DNA of 64,000 nucleotides from Spirometra erinaceieuropaei (GCA_902702965.1 CACRXP010000404.1:244919-308918); one strand, 5' to 3'. Numbered from the stretch's first letter, positions 35,922-47,565 are shown. Numbers and translations: made by a program. The notes: a model not told the origin generated them from the letters alone.

Positions 35922-36402
35922 TACGCCCTCTCCCACTCCGGTCTTCTTGACTCTGTCTTGACGCCGGGCCCAGGTAGGGGAGTTAGAGAGAGTGCAGTAT
36001 ATGCTTTGCAAACATACTAACACTATTAAGTGATTCACACACAAGTCGCCGCGCCTGCTGCCACCTAGTTCTAGAGAACGCGGTCGACATTGTCTGTCAT
36101 TGTTAAGGAAATTAATTGGAATTAATGATATTCGTAGATATTGAGCCCAAACCGTTGGGGCGAATTCAAATTTTGAGCACCCTGAAGCTTTCTCCCGACC
36201 AACGAAACGACATCTACACTGTGTGCGGTGAGACATATATGCTCAAATCTCAGACCGCGTTTAAGAATATTGTCTGGTAAGATGGTGAGATCAGTCGCGG
36301 TCCATTCCCGTTTCCGTTGAAGCACATTATGACTGTATGCTATGCCTTATGAAGGTAAACTGCATTCGCTTGTGATAGAAGCAATTTTATTCAGTGTGTT
36401 TA
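35922..36402. other. Unassigned DNA between two MITEs
   Basis: No gene or repeat recognised. Confidence 0.45.
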
Positions 36403-36888
36403 CAGTAGGTGGGCTAACTCATGAAATGTCAGACGGAATTCCGAAATGCGTTTTCATTTCGAAAAGATTAATTAAATAGGGTTATGAAACTAGTCAGCCT
36501 GCAGCGTAATTCTATAATAGTTCAGTTAGCTCAGGATGCTGGCTTTCGAAGGAACTTCCATCCGGCTGCATGCAAAAACAAGATTCTGCGAAAAATGACT
36601 ACTGACGTAGCATTTATTTTTCTCATTGATTTTCGATGCCCCTAAAAGTTCATTTATATTTCATGAAAAACATGCATAAAAATATTCATTCTTTTGCCAT
36701 TTGGTAGATAATTACGTCTTCCTCTGATCCCATCCTCAAAGGAGGGACATAATTTGGTTTTCAAAAACTTTTGCGATTTCCGAATGATTTTAAGACTCCT
36801 CTATGGTATCTGCGATCGTTCTGTGTTGAATTTATCAAATATTCGCCAAAAACGGCCTATGCATCGGAGAAAACACAGTTGTGGCTGA

Positions 36889-37821
36889 CAATTCGCATTC
36901 AAACGTCAGCCAAATCACAAACTGTCAATTCCTGCCTTCTTGTCGACAAACTGTCGTTCTATTTTCAACAAAGCCCATGAATTGGAGCTACTTTTGTCAA
37001 AAATAGAACACAGCAAAACTGAAGTTGTCTGCCTTCAAGAGACGTGACTAAATAGTAACATTGATTCGCAACTTATTACTCCCCCATCATTCTACTGCTT
37101 TCGAACAGATGGAAAATCTTTATCTTGTGGCAGAGGTGGAGGCGTTGCCATTTTCGTTAATCAAAATTGGTGTAGAGACTATGAATCTCTTTTTTCTTAC
37201 TCTGATGATTTGATAGATGTAATTGCTGTTTTTTGTAAGCCACGTTTGTTAAGTAATTTTAAAGGCATCATATTCGTTAGTATTTGCATCCCCTCCTCTT
37301 CCTGTGAAGGCGCATTAACCCGTTTTTTCGACTTCCTCTCAAAAAATTTTGCTATACTATCCTGCGACTATCTTACTCTCTTATGCGGTGATTTTAATCG
37401 CGTGAATTTACGTCCCCTTACACTTTTAGGCTTCGATGATCTTGTCTCCTTTAATACTCGCGCAGATGCCCCTCTTGTACATATTCTGACTAACCACAGC
37501 AAGTTTTTTTGCGTAAAAAACAGGGCTCTATCGTCAGGTTCTGACCATTACGTTTTATTGTGCCTTCCAAAAATCTATTCCACTTCAAAACGTGCACTGC
37601 TTGCCAAGCCTGAGATAAAGGTTAAGGTTCGCAACACGTCCGCCCAAAACATTCTCATGCTTCAGACTTGCATTTCTCTTACTATCCCCACTTTCACTGA
37701 ACATTCTAATGTTGAATCCTGTTCTTCCAACCTGACAGCGTTTTTAAATGAAATTTTCGATATTTGTTGCCCTTTTGATACTGTTATGGTACGACCGGAT
37801 AGAATTTCTCCCCCTATCTGA
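36889..37821 (+). pseudogene. LINE APE-type endonuclease domain, broken
   Basis: One frame reads TNCRSIFNKAHELELLLSKI, then VVCLQET with the metal-binding Glu (37039-37041), a TGA stop at 37045 (a Trp is usual there), GRGGGVAIF, LLCGDFN (37384-37398) and SGSDHY (SDH at 37540-37548). These are the hallmarks of APE endonucleases that nick target DNA. The 203-codon stretch 37210-37821 is open and ends at a TGA where the frame shifts by one base to that of the RT. Confidence 0.85.
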
Positions 37822-39569
37822 AATCGTTTAGACGTAAAAAAGAACTCCTTTACAAGCTAGGCTTACGAGATAACCTAAAGGACGTTACTGTCTTAATAAA
37901 AACAGAGATTACCAGGCTAAATAGCCTGTTTGTCAGCAAACGTTTTTCCTCTTCTTACTCCCCCCCTTTCTCCCCTTCCTCAGCTGAGATTTGGAAAAAT
38001 CTTAACCGTCTCACTGGCCATCGCAACATGCTGGTGCATGTGGATGCAGATTTAGACTCCCTAAATAAAAATGTTATATTTAGTCACAATGACTCCCATC
38101 TTCCCTTAGAAGACATTCCCCTATCACCGAGTACATTCCAACCCGTGTCTATGGCAACAGTAGAGAAACACCTTAAAAAGGTCCGTGGATCAACAGCTGC
38201 CGGACGGGATGGTGTCTCGCCTTTTCTTCTTAAATCTTGCACTTCTCAGGTAGCCCCTATTTTAACGCACCTAATCAATAGGTCTTTCATGGAGTCCAAG
38301 ATTCCCGACGCCTGGCGTACAGTGAGAATCACTCCCATCCCTAAAAAGCCTGCTAACTTTGCTCCTAAATCTTTTCGCCCAATTGCCTGCTCCTCTGCAA
38401 TACTAAAGCTTGCTGAAGGAGTTGCCCTAGATATCATAAAGCCTTTTTCTTCCAGTTTTTCCGACCCCTTACAATTTGCATACAAAGCTAAACGGAGTAC
38501 TTTAGATGCTGCCGCTCTTGTGGTCCACTCTGCTCTAAAAGCATTTGACAAGGATTGCCGCGAGTATGCGTGCGCTTTTCTTGATTACTCCTCCGCCTTC
38601 AACACCGTCCCTCATCTCCTTTCCAAAACCTCCGTATGTGGCTCTCCAGGCTGGGTCGTCTCTTGGCTGAGCGATTATTTTACCTTCCGCACCCAATTTG
38701 TCCAATCTGGCAAGCGGAAATCTTCGACCCTTCCCAATGACTGCGGTGTTCTTCAAGGTTCAATTCTATCCCCTCACCATTTCTCCCTCCACACTGATGA
38801 TCTCAGGTCCTCTAATGACTGTCTTCTGGTCAAGTATGCTTACGATGTGGTTGTTGGACACCCTCTCAAAAGTCAGACACACCTCCGGTCTCTAAAGGAT
38901 GGCCTAAACCATGTCCTAGCGTGGTCGGAGGAAAATGGTCTCCTAATTAACAACCAAAAATCCGTTCAGTGTATTTTTCGACTGCGGCCCTCTCCTAACC
39001 CTGATTGCTCTGACATTCTTCCAAACAAAGTATCCTCTTTCAGGTATCTCGGCGTTAATTTATCCTCAAATCTTTCTTTTTCCCTCCATGTTGAGTCCCT
39101 ATTTATTAAAGTTCGTAAACTTCTTTACTACATTCGTCGTTTACGTTCCTACCACACGCCTAAACCCTTAGTCTGGCGATTCATTGATGCCTGCATTCTT
39201 CCTCTTATCCTATACTGTTCTCCTGTCGTTTTTCTTGCTTTGTTAAAAAAGGATCTTTCAATTTTGAAAAGAATCCTCCGCATGCTCTCTTCTGCTGCTG
39301 GCGTTTCTTATATTTCTTTAGTTGACACAATCTTACAACGACACTTCAATGCGGTCAAGCAATTTGCTGGTCGAATTCTAGATGACGTTGCCCATCCCCT
39401 ACATTCCGATCTTATGTCTGCCAAGTCTTCCCGCCCGATGCGCCGCAACTTCCGTCTTATATCCTGTCGCACATCGGCTTATCGAGCTTCTGTATTGCCA
39501 TTCCTAGCGCGCTATCTTACGTGCGAAGAGACAGAAATACAGAAGCTAAGACTTGAACTATCCCCATAA
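37822..39569 (+). pseudogene. LINE reverse transcriptase, active site mutated
   Basis: Open from about 37822 (KKELLYKLGLRDNL) through the 513-codon frame 38028-39569. Counting from M at 38028, conserved blocks are GSTAAGRDGVSP (54-65), RPIACSSAILKLAE (117-130), FAYKAKRSTLDAA (150-162), LDYSSAFNTV (185-194), GVLQGSILSP (240-249), NNQKS (near 308-312) and FRYLGVNL (near 337). The catalytic YADD reads YAYD: codon 272 is TAC (38841-38843) where GAC is expected. Otherwise the frame is uninterrupted, so the copy is fairly young but dead. The ATG at 38028 is internal. Confidence 0.88.
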
Positions 39570-39693
39570 TAATCGTTTCTTTGCGTTAAACTTTGACTCT
39601 TGAATAATCGATTAACTTATTTACTGCCCATGGTGAATTGAGCCAACTTTTTGCTGAAAGTTTTGAACATGTGATTTCAAAATAAAGCGCATT

Positions 39694-39713
39694 CCTCTCT
39701 CTCTCTCTCTCTC
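39694..39713 (+). repeat. (CT)n tail of the LINE
   Basis: Ten or so CT units lie 8 bases after AATAAAG and right at the junction with the right half of MITE A6. This places it as the LINE 3' terminus. Confidence 0.85.
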
Positions 39714-40301
39714 ACTATCGTCACACTTGGATTCATGGTTTCCAAACTACAAGCCGTATATTTTTCGCGAAAGGAAAACCGCACATTTGTGTACGGTAGT
39801 AAATGGGGACAATGTAGCGTTCACCAAATTAAACAGTGGATTTGATCCATATGGATAACTTTACAAACCACATTGGTTATTGCAGAGATATGAAGATTTT
39901 TGGACAGCCATTTATTTAAGTCCTTCAATTAGAATGTTTTAAAAACCGAATTATGCCAATCCTTTGAGGATAAGATTGGAAGAAGACATAAGTCTCTACG
40001 GAATGAGCAAAAGAATCAATATTTTTATGCATCTTTCCCATGAAATATAATCGGACTTTTAGGAGCATCGAAAATCAATGAGAAAAATTAGTGCTACGTT
40101 AGTAGTCATTTTTTACACGATGTTGTTTTTGCATGTAGCCGTAAGGAAGTTCATTCAAAAGCCGGCATCCTGAGGTAAGTGAAATAGTATATAATTATGT
40201 TGCAGGCTGACACGTTTTACAACCCTACTCAACTGATCGTCTCGAAACGAAAACGCATTTTGGAATTTCGCTTGACGTTTCATGCGTTAGCTCACCTACT
40301 G

Positions 40302-41382
40302 TAACTTTACAAAGTTGTGCTGAGTTTACCGTTTAATTTTGACTTTAGTGGGAAGAGCATTTGACTGATTCAAGGAAATGCCATCAGTGCTGTCGCACTC
40401 GTGGACAATGTCATGACTTTGAAAACAGTACACAGTTTACTACCAGTGTACAGACAGTGGGCTGAGTTTATCTGCAATCTTATATTCGCGAGAACCAAAT
40501 GTCAGGTCAGATGACAGACCGTGTGCTCATGAAGTTGCTGACAACTATGGGTGGAGAATCAGCCCCTGACATCGCCCTGTTAGTGCGTCCGGTGTGGGGC
40601 GGGAATTCACATGACGGTGCACTCCCATATGTTCTGATTTTCATCACCAGATCCGGTGGACATCCAACAATAGGAAGATGCATAAGCCGTCGACCTGCCC
40701 TCTCTCCGTTTTTCTCAGTCTCCTTCGTTTTTCACAACCTGCTTTAACGCCCTACAGGTCACCCTACCCTTCCGTCTCTCCTTTCTGTCTTTTACCAACA
40801 TTTGTCCCCGAAAACAGCACGTGTCCCAAGCTTCACGCATAAATCTCCCCATCCCCGCTCCACTCGTCCACCCCCCTCCCCCCTTAGAATTCTGGGAATC
40901 TGTTTTCGCACAATCAAACCAACATTCCTCCCCTGTCAGTTGTCCTGGTTCTTCAGGCACCGTTGGCAACAGACATCTCGCTTACTCATGTGGAGGCGGG
41001 GTTGCTGGATGTCCCTGCATGACGCTCGAGCAAGCGCATGCGCTTTTGTCAAAAAATATTGCGCACGCATGACACTGAACTAGCCTTAAGTCAGTAACGT
41101 GATTAATGCTAGGGAAGGTCGCCAGCGGTCTCGGCTGTGGTTGTAATTGTCGCGTCATAAGCATCAGGCGGAGTGGAAGAGAAGCCATAATGATAAGATG
41201 TCGACTGTGTGCACAGAACCTTGAGTTGATGCCTCAGACAACAGACACCGCCGATAAGACCAGTGCGTGAGTTGAGAGTGTGAGACTGGGTAGTCAACTG
41301 CGTTTGTATGTACATCGTGAATTTGTCCAGAGTGTGTCTGTATTTAGTGATGTGACTTGTATAACAACCCACCTCTTCCAAC
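40302..41382. other. GC-richer stretch, likely 5' part of a zinc-finger repeat unit
   Basis: From about 40500 the DNA becomes richer in C and T (for example CCACCCCCCTCCCCCCTTAG near 40869). Overlapping frames of 80-119 codons have no family motif. The position directly before the zinc-finger-type pseudogene suggests it belongs to the same dispersed unit, but its start could not be fixed. Confidence 0.35.
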
Positions 41383-42430
41383 ATGTCCGCGATGCCAAGG
41401 CCGCACCGGCCTTGTCGAACAACTTTGGGCGCAACGCAGCAGCAACCCGCTGACCTAAACCGGCACAAGCATCGACACCCCTGTCGTCAACCCTGCCATA
41501 ACCCCACGGCGCCCTCGACGACAACCAACCCAACCAGCGGGGACCACATTTCCGATGCTCCGCCGTCCACAATCACCGGCACCATCCTCTCTGCCGCAAA
41601 CCCCGCGTCGATCAAGATGGCGGTGGGGGTGGTAAGCACCAATACCATCACCCCCACCATCACCAACGACAGTCCAACCGTCGATTACGACTATGTTTAC
41701 CGTGTGCTACACAGCTAGATGCAGCAGGTACGGTAATAGTAGACTTGTGTAGCATCTTCCACACCCTCTCTTCCCTACTCCTCAGCTGGGCCCTATGTCA
41801 TGATGGAGTCAAAATGACCAGAGGCGTGTGTGGACTCGGGTTGACTGCACGTCCGTGCCCGAACCTAGGCGCGCAACCACAGCCCCTGGTCTAGAACATA
41901 CACTTAACCAGAATTTTTACCCAACAACAACACCCTAACAGGGGTCATAAGGACAAGGATGACTGGGCACCCATGCCCACCACCCGTATACTCAGCGAGA
42001 GCGTAAGTGCATCTACCGACAGGGAAGCGGGTCATAGGGAACTGCCAGCGCATACCAGGCTGCGAGGGCCATTGTTTGTTAATACTGGCATAACACATGC
42101 TTTTAGACGTTTTGACAATCACCACCACCGACGCCACAAAATTCGAGGACTCGATCCCGGTGAGTCTTCATTATGAACGCAAATGCACCTCACGCATCGT
42201 CCTGATCGGTCACTTTTGAATGCATCTTACAGATACTGGTCAACCAGTACCAGTGGCACCCGCCTTTCTTTTTCGCAGTATCCTCGCACACCCATTCACC
42301 GCATGATTCTGTTTGGTCACATGAGTCTCCGGGAAATTCTTGACAGCATTACCACGCATTCCTTTTACAAGCGTATTCATCACTCATGCTCTCCATCTCG
42401 GCCCAGCAACGGGACATCTATGTAAGTGTG
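41383..42430 (+). pseudogene. Degenerate C2H2 zinc-finger repeat-family gene
   Basis: The open part (41383-41718, 111 codons) begins MSAMPRPHRPCRTTLGATQQ and continues as a Thr/Ser/Pro/Asn-rich region (TTNPTSGDHISDAPPSTITG). Two finger remnants follow. The first (42163-42235) reads SRIVLIGHF-stop-MH; both Cys codons are replaced by Ser and Tyr. The second (42296-42330) reads IHRMILFGHM, with its last His replaced by Arg. The linker DTGQPVPVAPA lies between them. From memory this matches a very abundant C2H2 family in diphyllobothriidean tapeworms. The likeness of the two fingers to each other supports tandem C2H2 origin. Dead copy, perhaps spread by retrotransposition. Confidence 0.6.
41845..41880 (-). 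repeat. Dispersed short repeat D, inverted copy
   Basis: The minus strand reads GTTGCGCGCCTAGGTTCGGG, matching the D phrase at 35306 and 42671. It lies inside the zinc-finger pseudogene unit. Confidence 0.35.
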
Positions 42431-42639
42431 AAACGTGTTTTTTGGCTCCTCTCCATGTGACTTCTCCGCCACACATGGGATCCGTGCCGCACCTGTCAGG
42501 ATAGATGAAAATATTTGAGAAATGTAGGTTGCGACTACCTGGTGTATAACGGGCTGAATTGACACGCAGATCCACGCTGCGAGAACTGGGATCTGTGCCG
42601 TTGCTTCTATCCTCTTTCTGTTGTGCTAAAATTCTGATC

Positions 42640-42705
42640 AAGTGTTTTTTGCGGAACAGGGAGCGTGATGATACGCCTAGGTGCGGATATTCGTCATGCC
42701 AACCA
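42640..42705 (+). repeat. Dispersed short repeat D
   Basis: GTGATGATACGCCTAGGTGC followed by GGATATTCGTCATGCC. It sits between the zinc-finger pseudogene and a GAG microsatellite, so it may mark the 3' edge of the repeat unit. Confidence 0.45.
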
Positions 42706-42762
42706 CCTTGATACTCTCTTTCCTCCAGTCATATTCATCATGTCATGATATCCGACTCAGAT

Positions 42763-42859
42763 GGGAGAGGAGGAGGAGAAGAAGAAGAAGGAGGAGGAGG
42801 AGGAGGAGGAGGAGTAGGAAGAGGAGGAGGAGGAGAAGGAGGAGGAGGAGGAGGAGGAG
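42763..42859 (+). repeat. GAG/GAA compound microsatellite
   Basis: About 95 bp of GAG units with GAA interruptions and one GTA. Apparent poly-Arg and poly-Gly frames across it are repeat artefacts. Confidence 0.95.
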
Positions 42860-43633
42860 CGAGTGTGATAAATGCAGCGAACGTCTATTATCACAATGAG
42901 CTAATTCACATGCAAGTCACCACACTTGCTTCCAACCTGCTGTGAAGTGTGTGGTAAAAATCTTCGATGTCAGTTGTTGTACTGCCGAGTTTTATTACGC
43001 GAGATATGGCGCATCGAGTGGTCTGTGTTATTCTAGCTGAGGGGTGATATGCTCAACTGAGCAGTGGACGACTATGACCATTAAGACTCCCGTGTACCTG
43101 AGCTAAATTCATTTGAGCAGCGCATCGGCGACCCATCAGGTCAGCAATTTTTTCGTTTTGCATCAAGAATAGTTGTGGCTGAATGGGGGATATTAACTCC
43201 TTCAAATCCCGAAGAAAATATGGTGATCGACGCAGTCATTGTGGTCTGGGACAACCCCAGGGAGTAGATTAATGGTCTAAGACAATTTCTTGGTCCATGA
43301 AAGCGGTGGCCACCCGTTTATTCTGAAGATTATTAGCCACCAAAATTACCTAGCTTCGATCGTGAGGCAGCCGTAGAAAGTCTAATTTGGCTTAAAAAAC
43401 AGCTGCGCGATCAGGTGTCTCATTGTCTGCTACTAATAAATGAATGAAGAGGCCAATATTAAGTATCAGGGCCTAACTAGAGATGGAGCTAGCACAGAGG
43501 GAACAACTACAATTAACTCAACGTTATCTTACCAATTATTTCGTTGATTCGGGTACTTGAACGGTTGAGTAATTTTGATTCCGACATATTAGGATGTTTT
43601 GTTCGAAAGGTTGAATTGGTAGAAAAAAATATA
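42860..43633. other. Unassigned DNA
   Basis: No gene or repeat recognised. Confidence 0.5.
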
Positions 43634-44620
43634 CAGTGTGTGACCGATCTCATGAAATGTTGGCTGAAATGCGTTTTCGATTAGGAAGGATTACTTGGTC
43701 GCGGTTGTAACACTGATTATCTTGCGGCATACATTTATAACATTTCGGAATTGGCTAGATGTTGGCTTTTGAATGCACTTCTTTTCAATCTCCTGTGAAA
43801 GACATCTCGGTGAAAAATGACTACTTAATTAGCATGCATTTTTCCCATTGATTTTCGATGGTCTTGCAAATTCAAATATATTTTATACAAACCATTAACA
43901 AAAATATGCTTTCTTTTAGTCAATCAATAGAAAATCACGTCTTCTTTATATTTTATACTTAAGGAAGAAGTATAATTAAGTTTTAAAAAAAGTTCTCTAA
44001 TTGCCGAATAATTTGGAGCCTGATCATTCGTTGCATTAGCGCTTAGTGATTTCACTCTACAAGGTGCATGCGTTCCGCGTAAAGAAAATCCCATATTTTT
44101 CTATGCCATTAAAGAGATATCAAACAGAGTCCATACAATTTTGCAATGGATGCGGACCATGTTGTACATTTGATGAGGAGCAGTGATAAACGGTCGGGCA
44201 CGATGCTATGGGAATGGGCATTTTGCAGTCTTAAAAAGTCTCATAATTAGAAACTTTTTAAAAACCCAATTATACTCCTTCCTTAAGTATAAAATATAAA
44301 GAAGTCGTTATTCTCTATTGATTGACTAAAAGAAAGCATATTTTTGTTTATGATTTCTATAAAATATATTTGAATTTGCAAGACCATCGAAAATCCAAGG
44401 GAAAAATGCATGCTAATTAAGTAGTCCTTTTTTACCGAGTACGCTTTCCACAGGAGATTGAAAAGAAGCGCATTTAAAAGCCGACATCCAGCCGAATCCG
44501 AAATGTTATAAGATTATGCCGGAAGATAATCGGTTGTACAACCGCGACCAAGTAATCCTTCCTAATCGAAAACGCATTTCAGAATTTCAGCCAACATTTA
44601 ATGAGATCGGTCACTCACTG
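43634..44620 (+). mobile_element. Palindromic MITE A7, near twin of A1
   Basis: 987 bp with TA on both sides (TA-CAGTGTGTGACCGATCTC on the left, GATCGGTCACTCACTG-TA on the right). Arms and centre follow A1 closely, for example CATTCGTTGCATTAGCGCTT and AAGGTGCATGCGTTCCGCGT in both. High similarity points to fairly recent amplification of this subfamily. Confidence 0.92.
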
Positions 44621-46140
44621 TATAGCAAATATCTGGAAAGTTATGCGTTAATTAATAAAATCCATGTAATGTACTGATCTTCTCTTAACGTAGTGTTATA
44701 GCGACTGCGCCACCATATTAAAAGTAAATTTTTTTCGTTTTAATCAATTTGCCACCATTTCTTGATGGCATTACGGTTTTTGTTTGCGCATGCTATTTGC
44801 TGACAGTAGGCACTATCTGCATAGTGCCAGCTTATTTCGCTGAAGATGATAAATTATAGCTCAAGCATGTTTATTAGCATTTAGACCGAACCTGTAAAGC
44901 ACTATTCAAATGATTTCATTTCGGTTAGCGGATAAGTTTCTAAAGAAATTAAAAGATCACATTTTTGAATGGTTTTCTACAAAAGGTGAGTGAAAATGTC
45001 CAAGAACCTTGCGGTGTACTGGCATGCATTCGTGGTTTGATTTTGGACACTTTTGGCACGATCTTCGAGACGTGTGAGAAGCCGTCATTGCATGTAAAGA
45101 CCGCTTGGATGTGTTGTTAGCGTTCCGGTCACCTTGTCATGCCAGTATTCCATGCAACGGCTCATTTATGATTAGCTCGCGCGGTTTCAGAAAAGGTCCG
45201 TGCATATATATAAATATACTTTCCGCATGACCTTTTAGAGTGCAAACCCTGATTATGGGACTATATTGGCGACAGTAAAACAGTTCCAGAAGTATTAGGC
45301 AGGGGAACATAATTCAAAAGACAACCTTTAATGTGACAGACAGTGCAGAACGGTGTTAGGAGGACTCTGTTGTGGCTAGGACAGACGTGGCTGCGTCTGC
45401 CAATCCCGCATATGCAGCTTAATACGTATGTCGCAAGATTCAGTCATTACATCAAAGGCCGAAAAAAGCGCCTAATTTGTTCTAAATAACTTATTGCGTT
45501 CTCGGCTCGCTCCAAAATTTGACGACTTTCATCCTTGAGGGTGATTGGTGGTTTGTGGGTAACTACAGAACACTGGTCCCATCGACTCAGAAAGCAGCTA
45601 TCCACACGTTTCACTGCAGATACTGGAAGGAACAATAATTATTGAGGCTGCCGCAGTTGCATGCAGGATTCCGTAAATTATTCCACAACCAATAGATATC
45701 TCAAGCGTTAACAATGCAAACGTGAGAGTCATAAATGCATCAGGCCTTCATCAAGCCTCCCTAAGTCATCACATTATTCTTCTGAGAGGACTAGATATAA
45801 TCAGGATGTAGGAAAAAAGAAATTCAGAGCTTTGGATATCGAATGGCATAAACGAACCCAAAACACTAGTCCATGATGACCGGAAAGGAATGAAAAAATA
45901 GGAGATAATCAGCGGGAGGTGATCTTCAAGAGATAATAAAAAAAACAAGATCACATATGTCGACTAAATTACGCGGGTCCGCTTTCTCCCTCTCACCGGT
46001 CTCCGGTTTCGTCGTAGAACTGGTCCCATAAGAGTTAGAAAATATTGCCTTCATCCCTTATGAGTAGGTATTATGGTCTCGTTACGTAGACGGCGATCTG
46101 ACGCCGGCGTACAGAGCCATGCGCAGTCGACTCCAGCCTT
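44621..46140. other. Unassigned DNA
   Basis: No recognisable gene. A 62-codon minus frame (45447-45635) reads in a protein-like way (LKDESRQILERAENAISYLE), but I cannot place it. Confidence 0.4.
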
Positions 46141-46149
46141 GATTGGTTA

Positions 46150-46290
46150 ACTGGCCCTATAACTGTCGCTTGTTCTGCTGCTGAAACTATCTCTGAGGAT
46201 GGATTTCTGCGTGAGTTCAAAGGCTCAGAACAGTAAACAGAATGTTCCTGTGCTCGAACACCCTTTTTCTTCGCTCATGCATACACTTGG
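46150..46290 (+). repeat. PLE 3' tail (T5) with hammerhead-like motif
   Basis: CTGAGGA at 46193-46199, U, then GGAUU (46201-46205) against AGUUC (46214-46218) with wobble pairs, then AAAG. A tail like those at 5.7 and 53.4 kb follows (AATGTTCCTGTGCTCGAACA, then TTTTTCTTCGC). No GIY-YIG remnant was readable upstream. Confidence 0.55.
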
Positions 46291-46299
46291 AACTGGAAC

Positions 46300-46716
46300 T
46301 TTCGTCTTCATTCACAAACAAAGCCGACTGCCGACTGACATTTTGCGGATTCAATTGCCGTTGACCCTCGTCTCGACAAGAGATAGTCGATGTAAGGCAA
46401 AGAGCATTTGATAAAACTGAGTGCTTTCGTTGTTGTAGGGTGGAGGGGGCGAACAACCGATAGCTTTCTTTGAAGCAGATTGGCTGATGCGCACGGTAAA
46501 ACAACTCAGCTCCTTGTGGCGGCACCTGCGGGGTCGTGTGGGCAGACGATATTACGATTTTGCAATCTGCTGCATATAGGGAGGACTTGGAATTCATCGA
46601 TGTGGTTACAGAGTGGGCAATAAATTTAAGAGGTACTATGTCATTTTAAAAATGCTTGCCAATTTCAGAAATAGACGTTTATTCTTGTAACCTTTTATAT
46701 TACATATGTTTAAGTA
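46300..46716. other. Unassigned DNA
   Basis: No recognised feature. Overlapping chance frames only. Confidence 0.45.
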
Positions 46717-47294
46717 GGTAACAATCGGGAGATGGCACCCAAATATCCGTTGCCTAGAATTAATACCTACTGTATCTATTTGCGAATGTTATAGCCCTAA
46801 ATATTTGTTGTTTCATCCGGCCTACAGTCCATATGCTGTCTCAGTTAGATTATCATAGTCTCCAACAGTTAAGATGCGATCGCTGCAGACCGAGCCATGG
46901 ATAATCAGACTTGACCAGGGCTTTCACGACTGACGAGTGACAGCAGTAATGGGGTTGCGGCTAAATCTAGCCATGCATATCTTAGGAATGTAGAGAAACG
47001 ATCGCTGCGTCTGATCACAGGTGCTCAAATGCCCCGCGGGTTTCTTAAAATGGTTTACGCCTATAGCACTTCTATCTGTTCACTTTTCATTCACCGCGCC
47101 CACATTTTGTTGCTATATAAAGATGAAGTAAAACTTCACCGTTCGAAAAGCAATTTCCTAAAAAAATCTTACTATTATTGAAATTGATCCACACATTCGA
47201 CGGCCCCACCCATAAAACCCTATTACCACCTGTCCCGTAATACAGGCTGCTTTGGTTGGGCGTATTTTTTGGGTGCCATCTCCCGATTGTTACC
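46717..47294. mobile_element. 578-bp DNA element with 27-bp perfect TIRs
   Basis: The left end begins GGTAACAATCGGGAGATGGC. The right end (47268-47294) is its exact reverse complement over 27 bp. The interior has no transposase frame but contains two similar CGATCGCTGC phrases (46876, 47000). The flanks do not show a clear target duplication, so the superfamily is open. No second copy was seen in the window. Confidence 0.75.
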
Positions 47295-47359
47295 GTTCAA
47301 TTATGACCCCTAAATATCTAATCATCTCTACCACTAATGAGAAGGACCATCTATGACAG

Positions 47360-47565
47360 ATGGGAGCTCAAGGATCGGGTAACAGAGCATGCCCGTTCCG
47401 CTGTGCCTTGGGGCTCATACTAGAAACCTCGCAAGCAGTCGCATAGCGACTGGTAGGAAAAGCAAATGACATGGTACCGACAAAATTAGAGAGACCTGAC
47501 TGACCATTTCTGGATTGGATATGACTGGCTTATGACTGCAAATAAGCCAGAAATTACCAGTCCCT
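47360..47565 (-). repeat. SINE family B, diverged
   Basis: Tail-side text (CCGTTCCGCTGTGCCTTGGG) and body (ACATGGTACCGACAAAATTA, CTGACCATTTCTGGATTGG) follow the order of other minus-oriented copies. A second AATAAGCCAGAAATTACCAG at 47540-47560 is inverted, giving a small fold-back. Confidence 0.6.

Larger units (their letters stand above)
36795..39713 (+). mobile_element. CR1/Jockey-type LINE, 5'-truncated, nested in MITE A6
   Basis: About 2.9 kb. Order: APE-type endonuclease remnant, reverse transcriptase frame, short 3' UTR, AATAAAG (39680) and a (CT)n tail (39694-39713) instead of poly(A). The RT style (LDYSSAF, GVLQGSILSP) and the microsatellite tail fit CR1-like elements, known in flatworms. 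There is one stop in the endonuclease, one frameshift near 37820 and one active-site change in the RT. No ORF1 was found. Confidence 0.85.
36403..40301 (+). mobile_element. Palindromic MITE A6 split by a LINE
   Basis: The termini TA-CAGTAGGTGGGCTAACTC and GAGCTCACC-type end TACTG-TA are well kept and group with A2. About 390 bp of left part (36403 to about 36794) and 590 bp of right part (39714-40301) flank a LINE. Without it the element would be about 980 bp, the length of A2. The LINE sits in the centre, which dates the MITE insertion before the LINE. Confidence 0.88.

Noticed and set aside
42681..42945. Poly-Arg and poly-Gly frames
   Set aside because: Artefacts of the GAG/GAA microsatellite.
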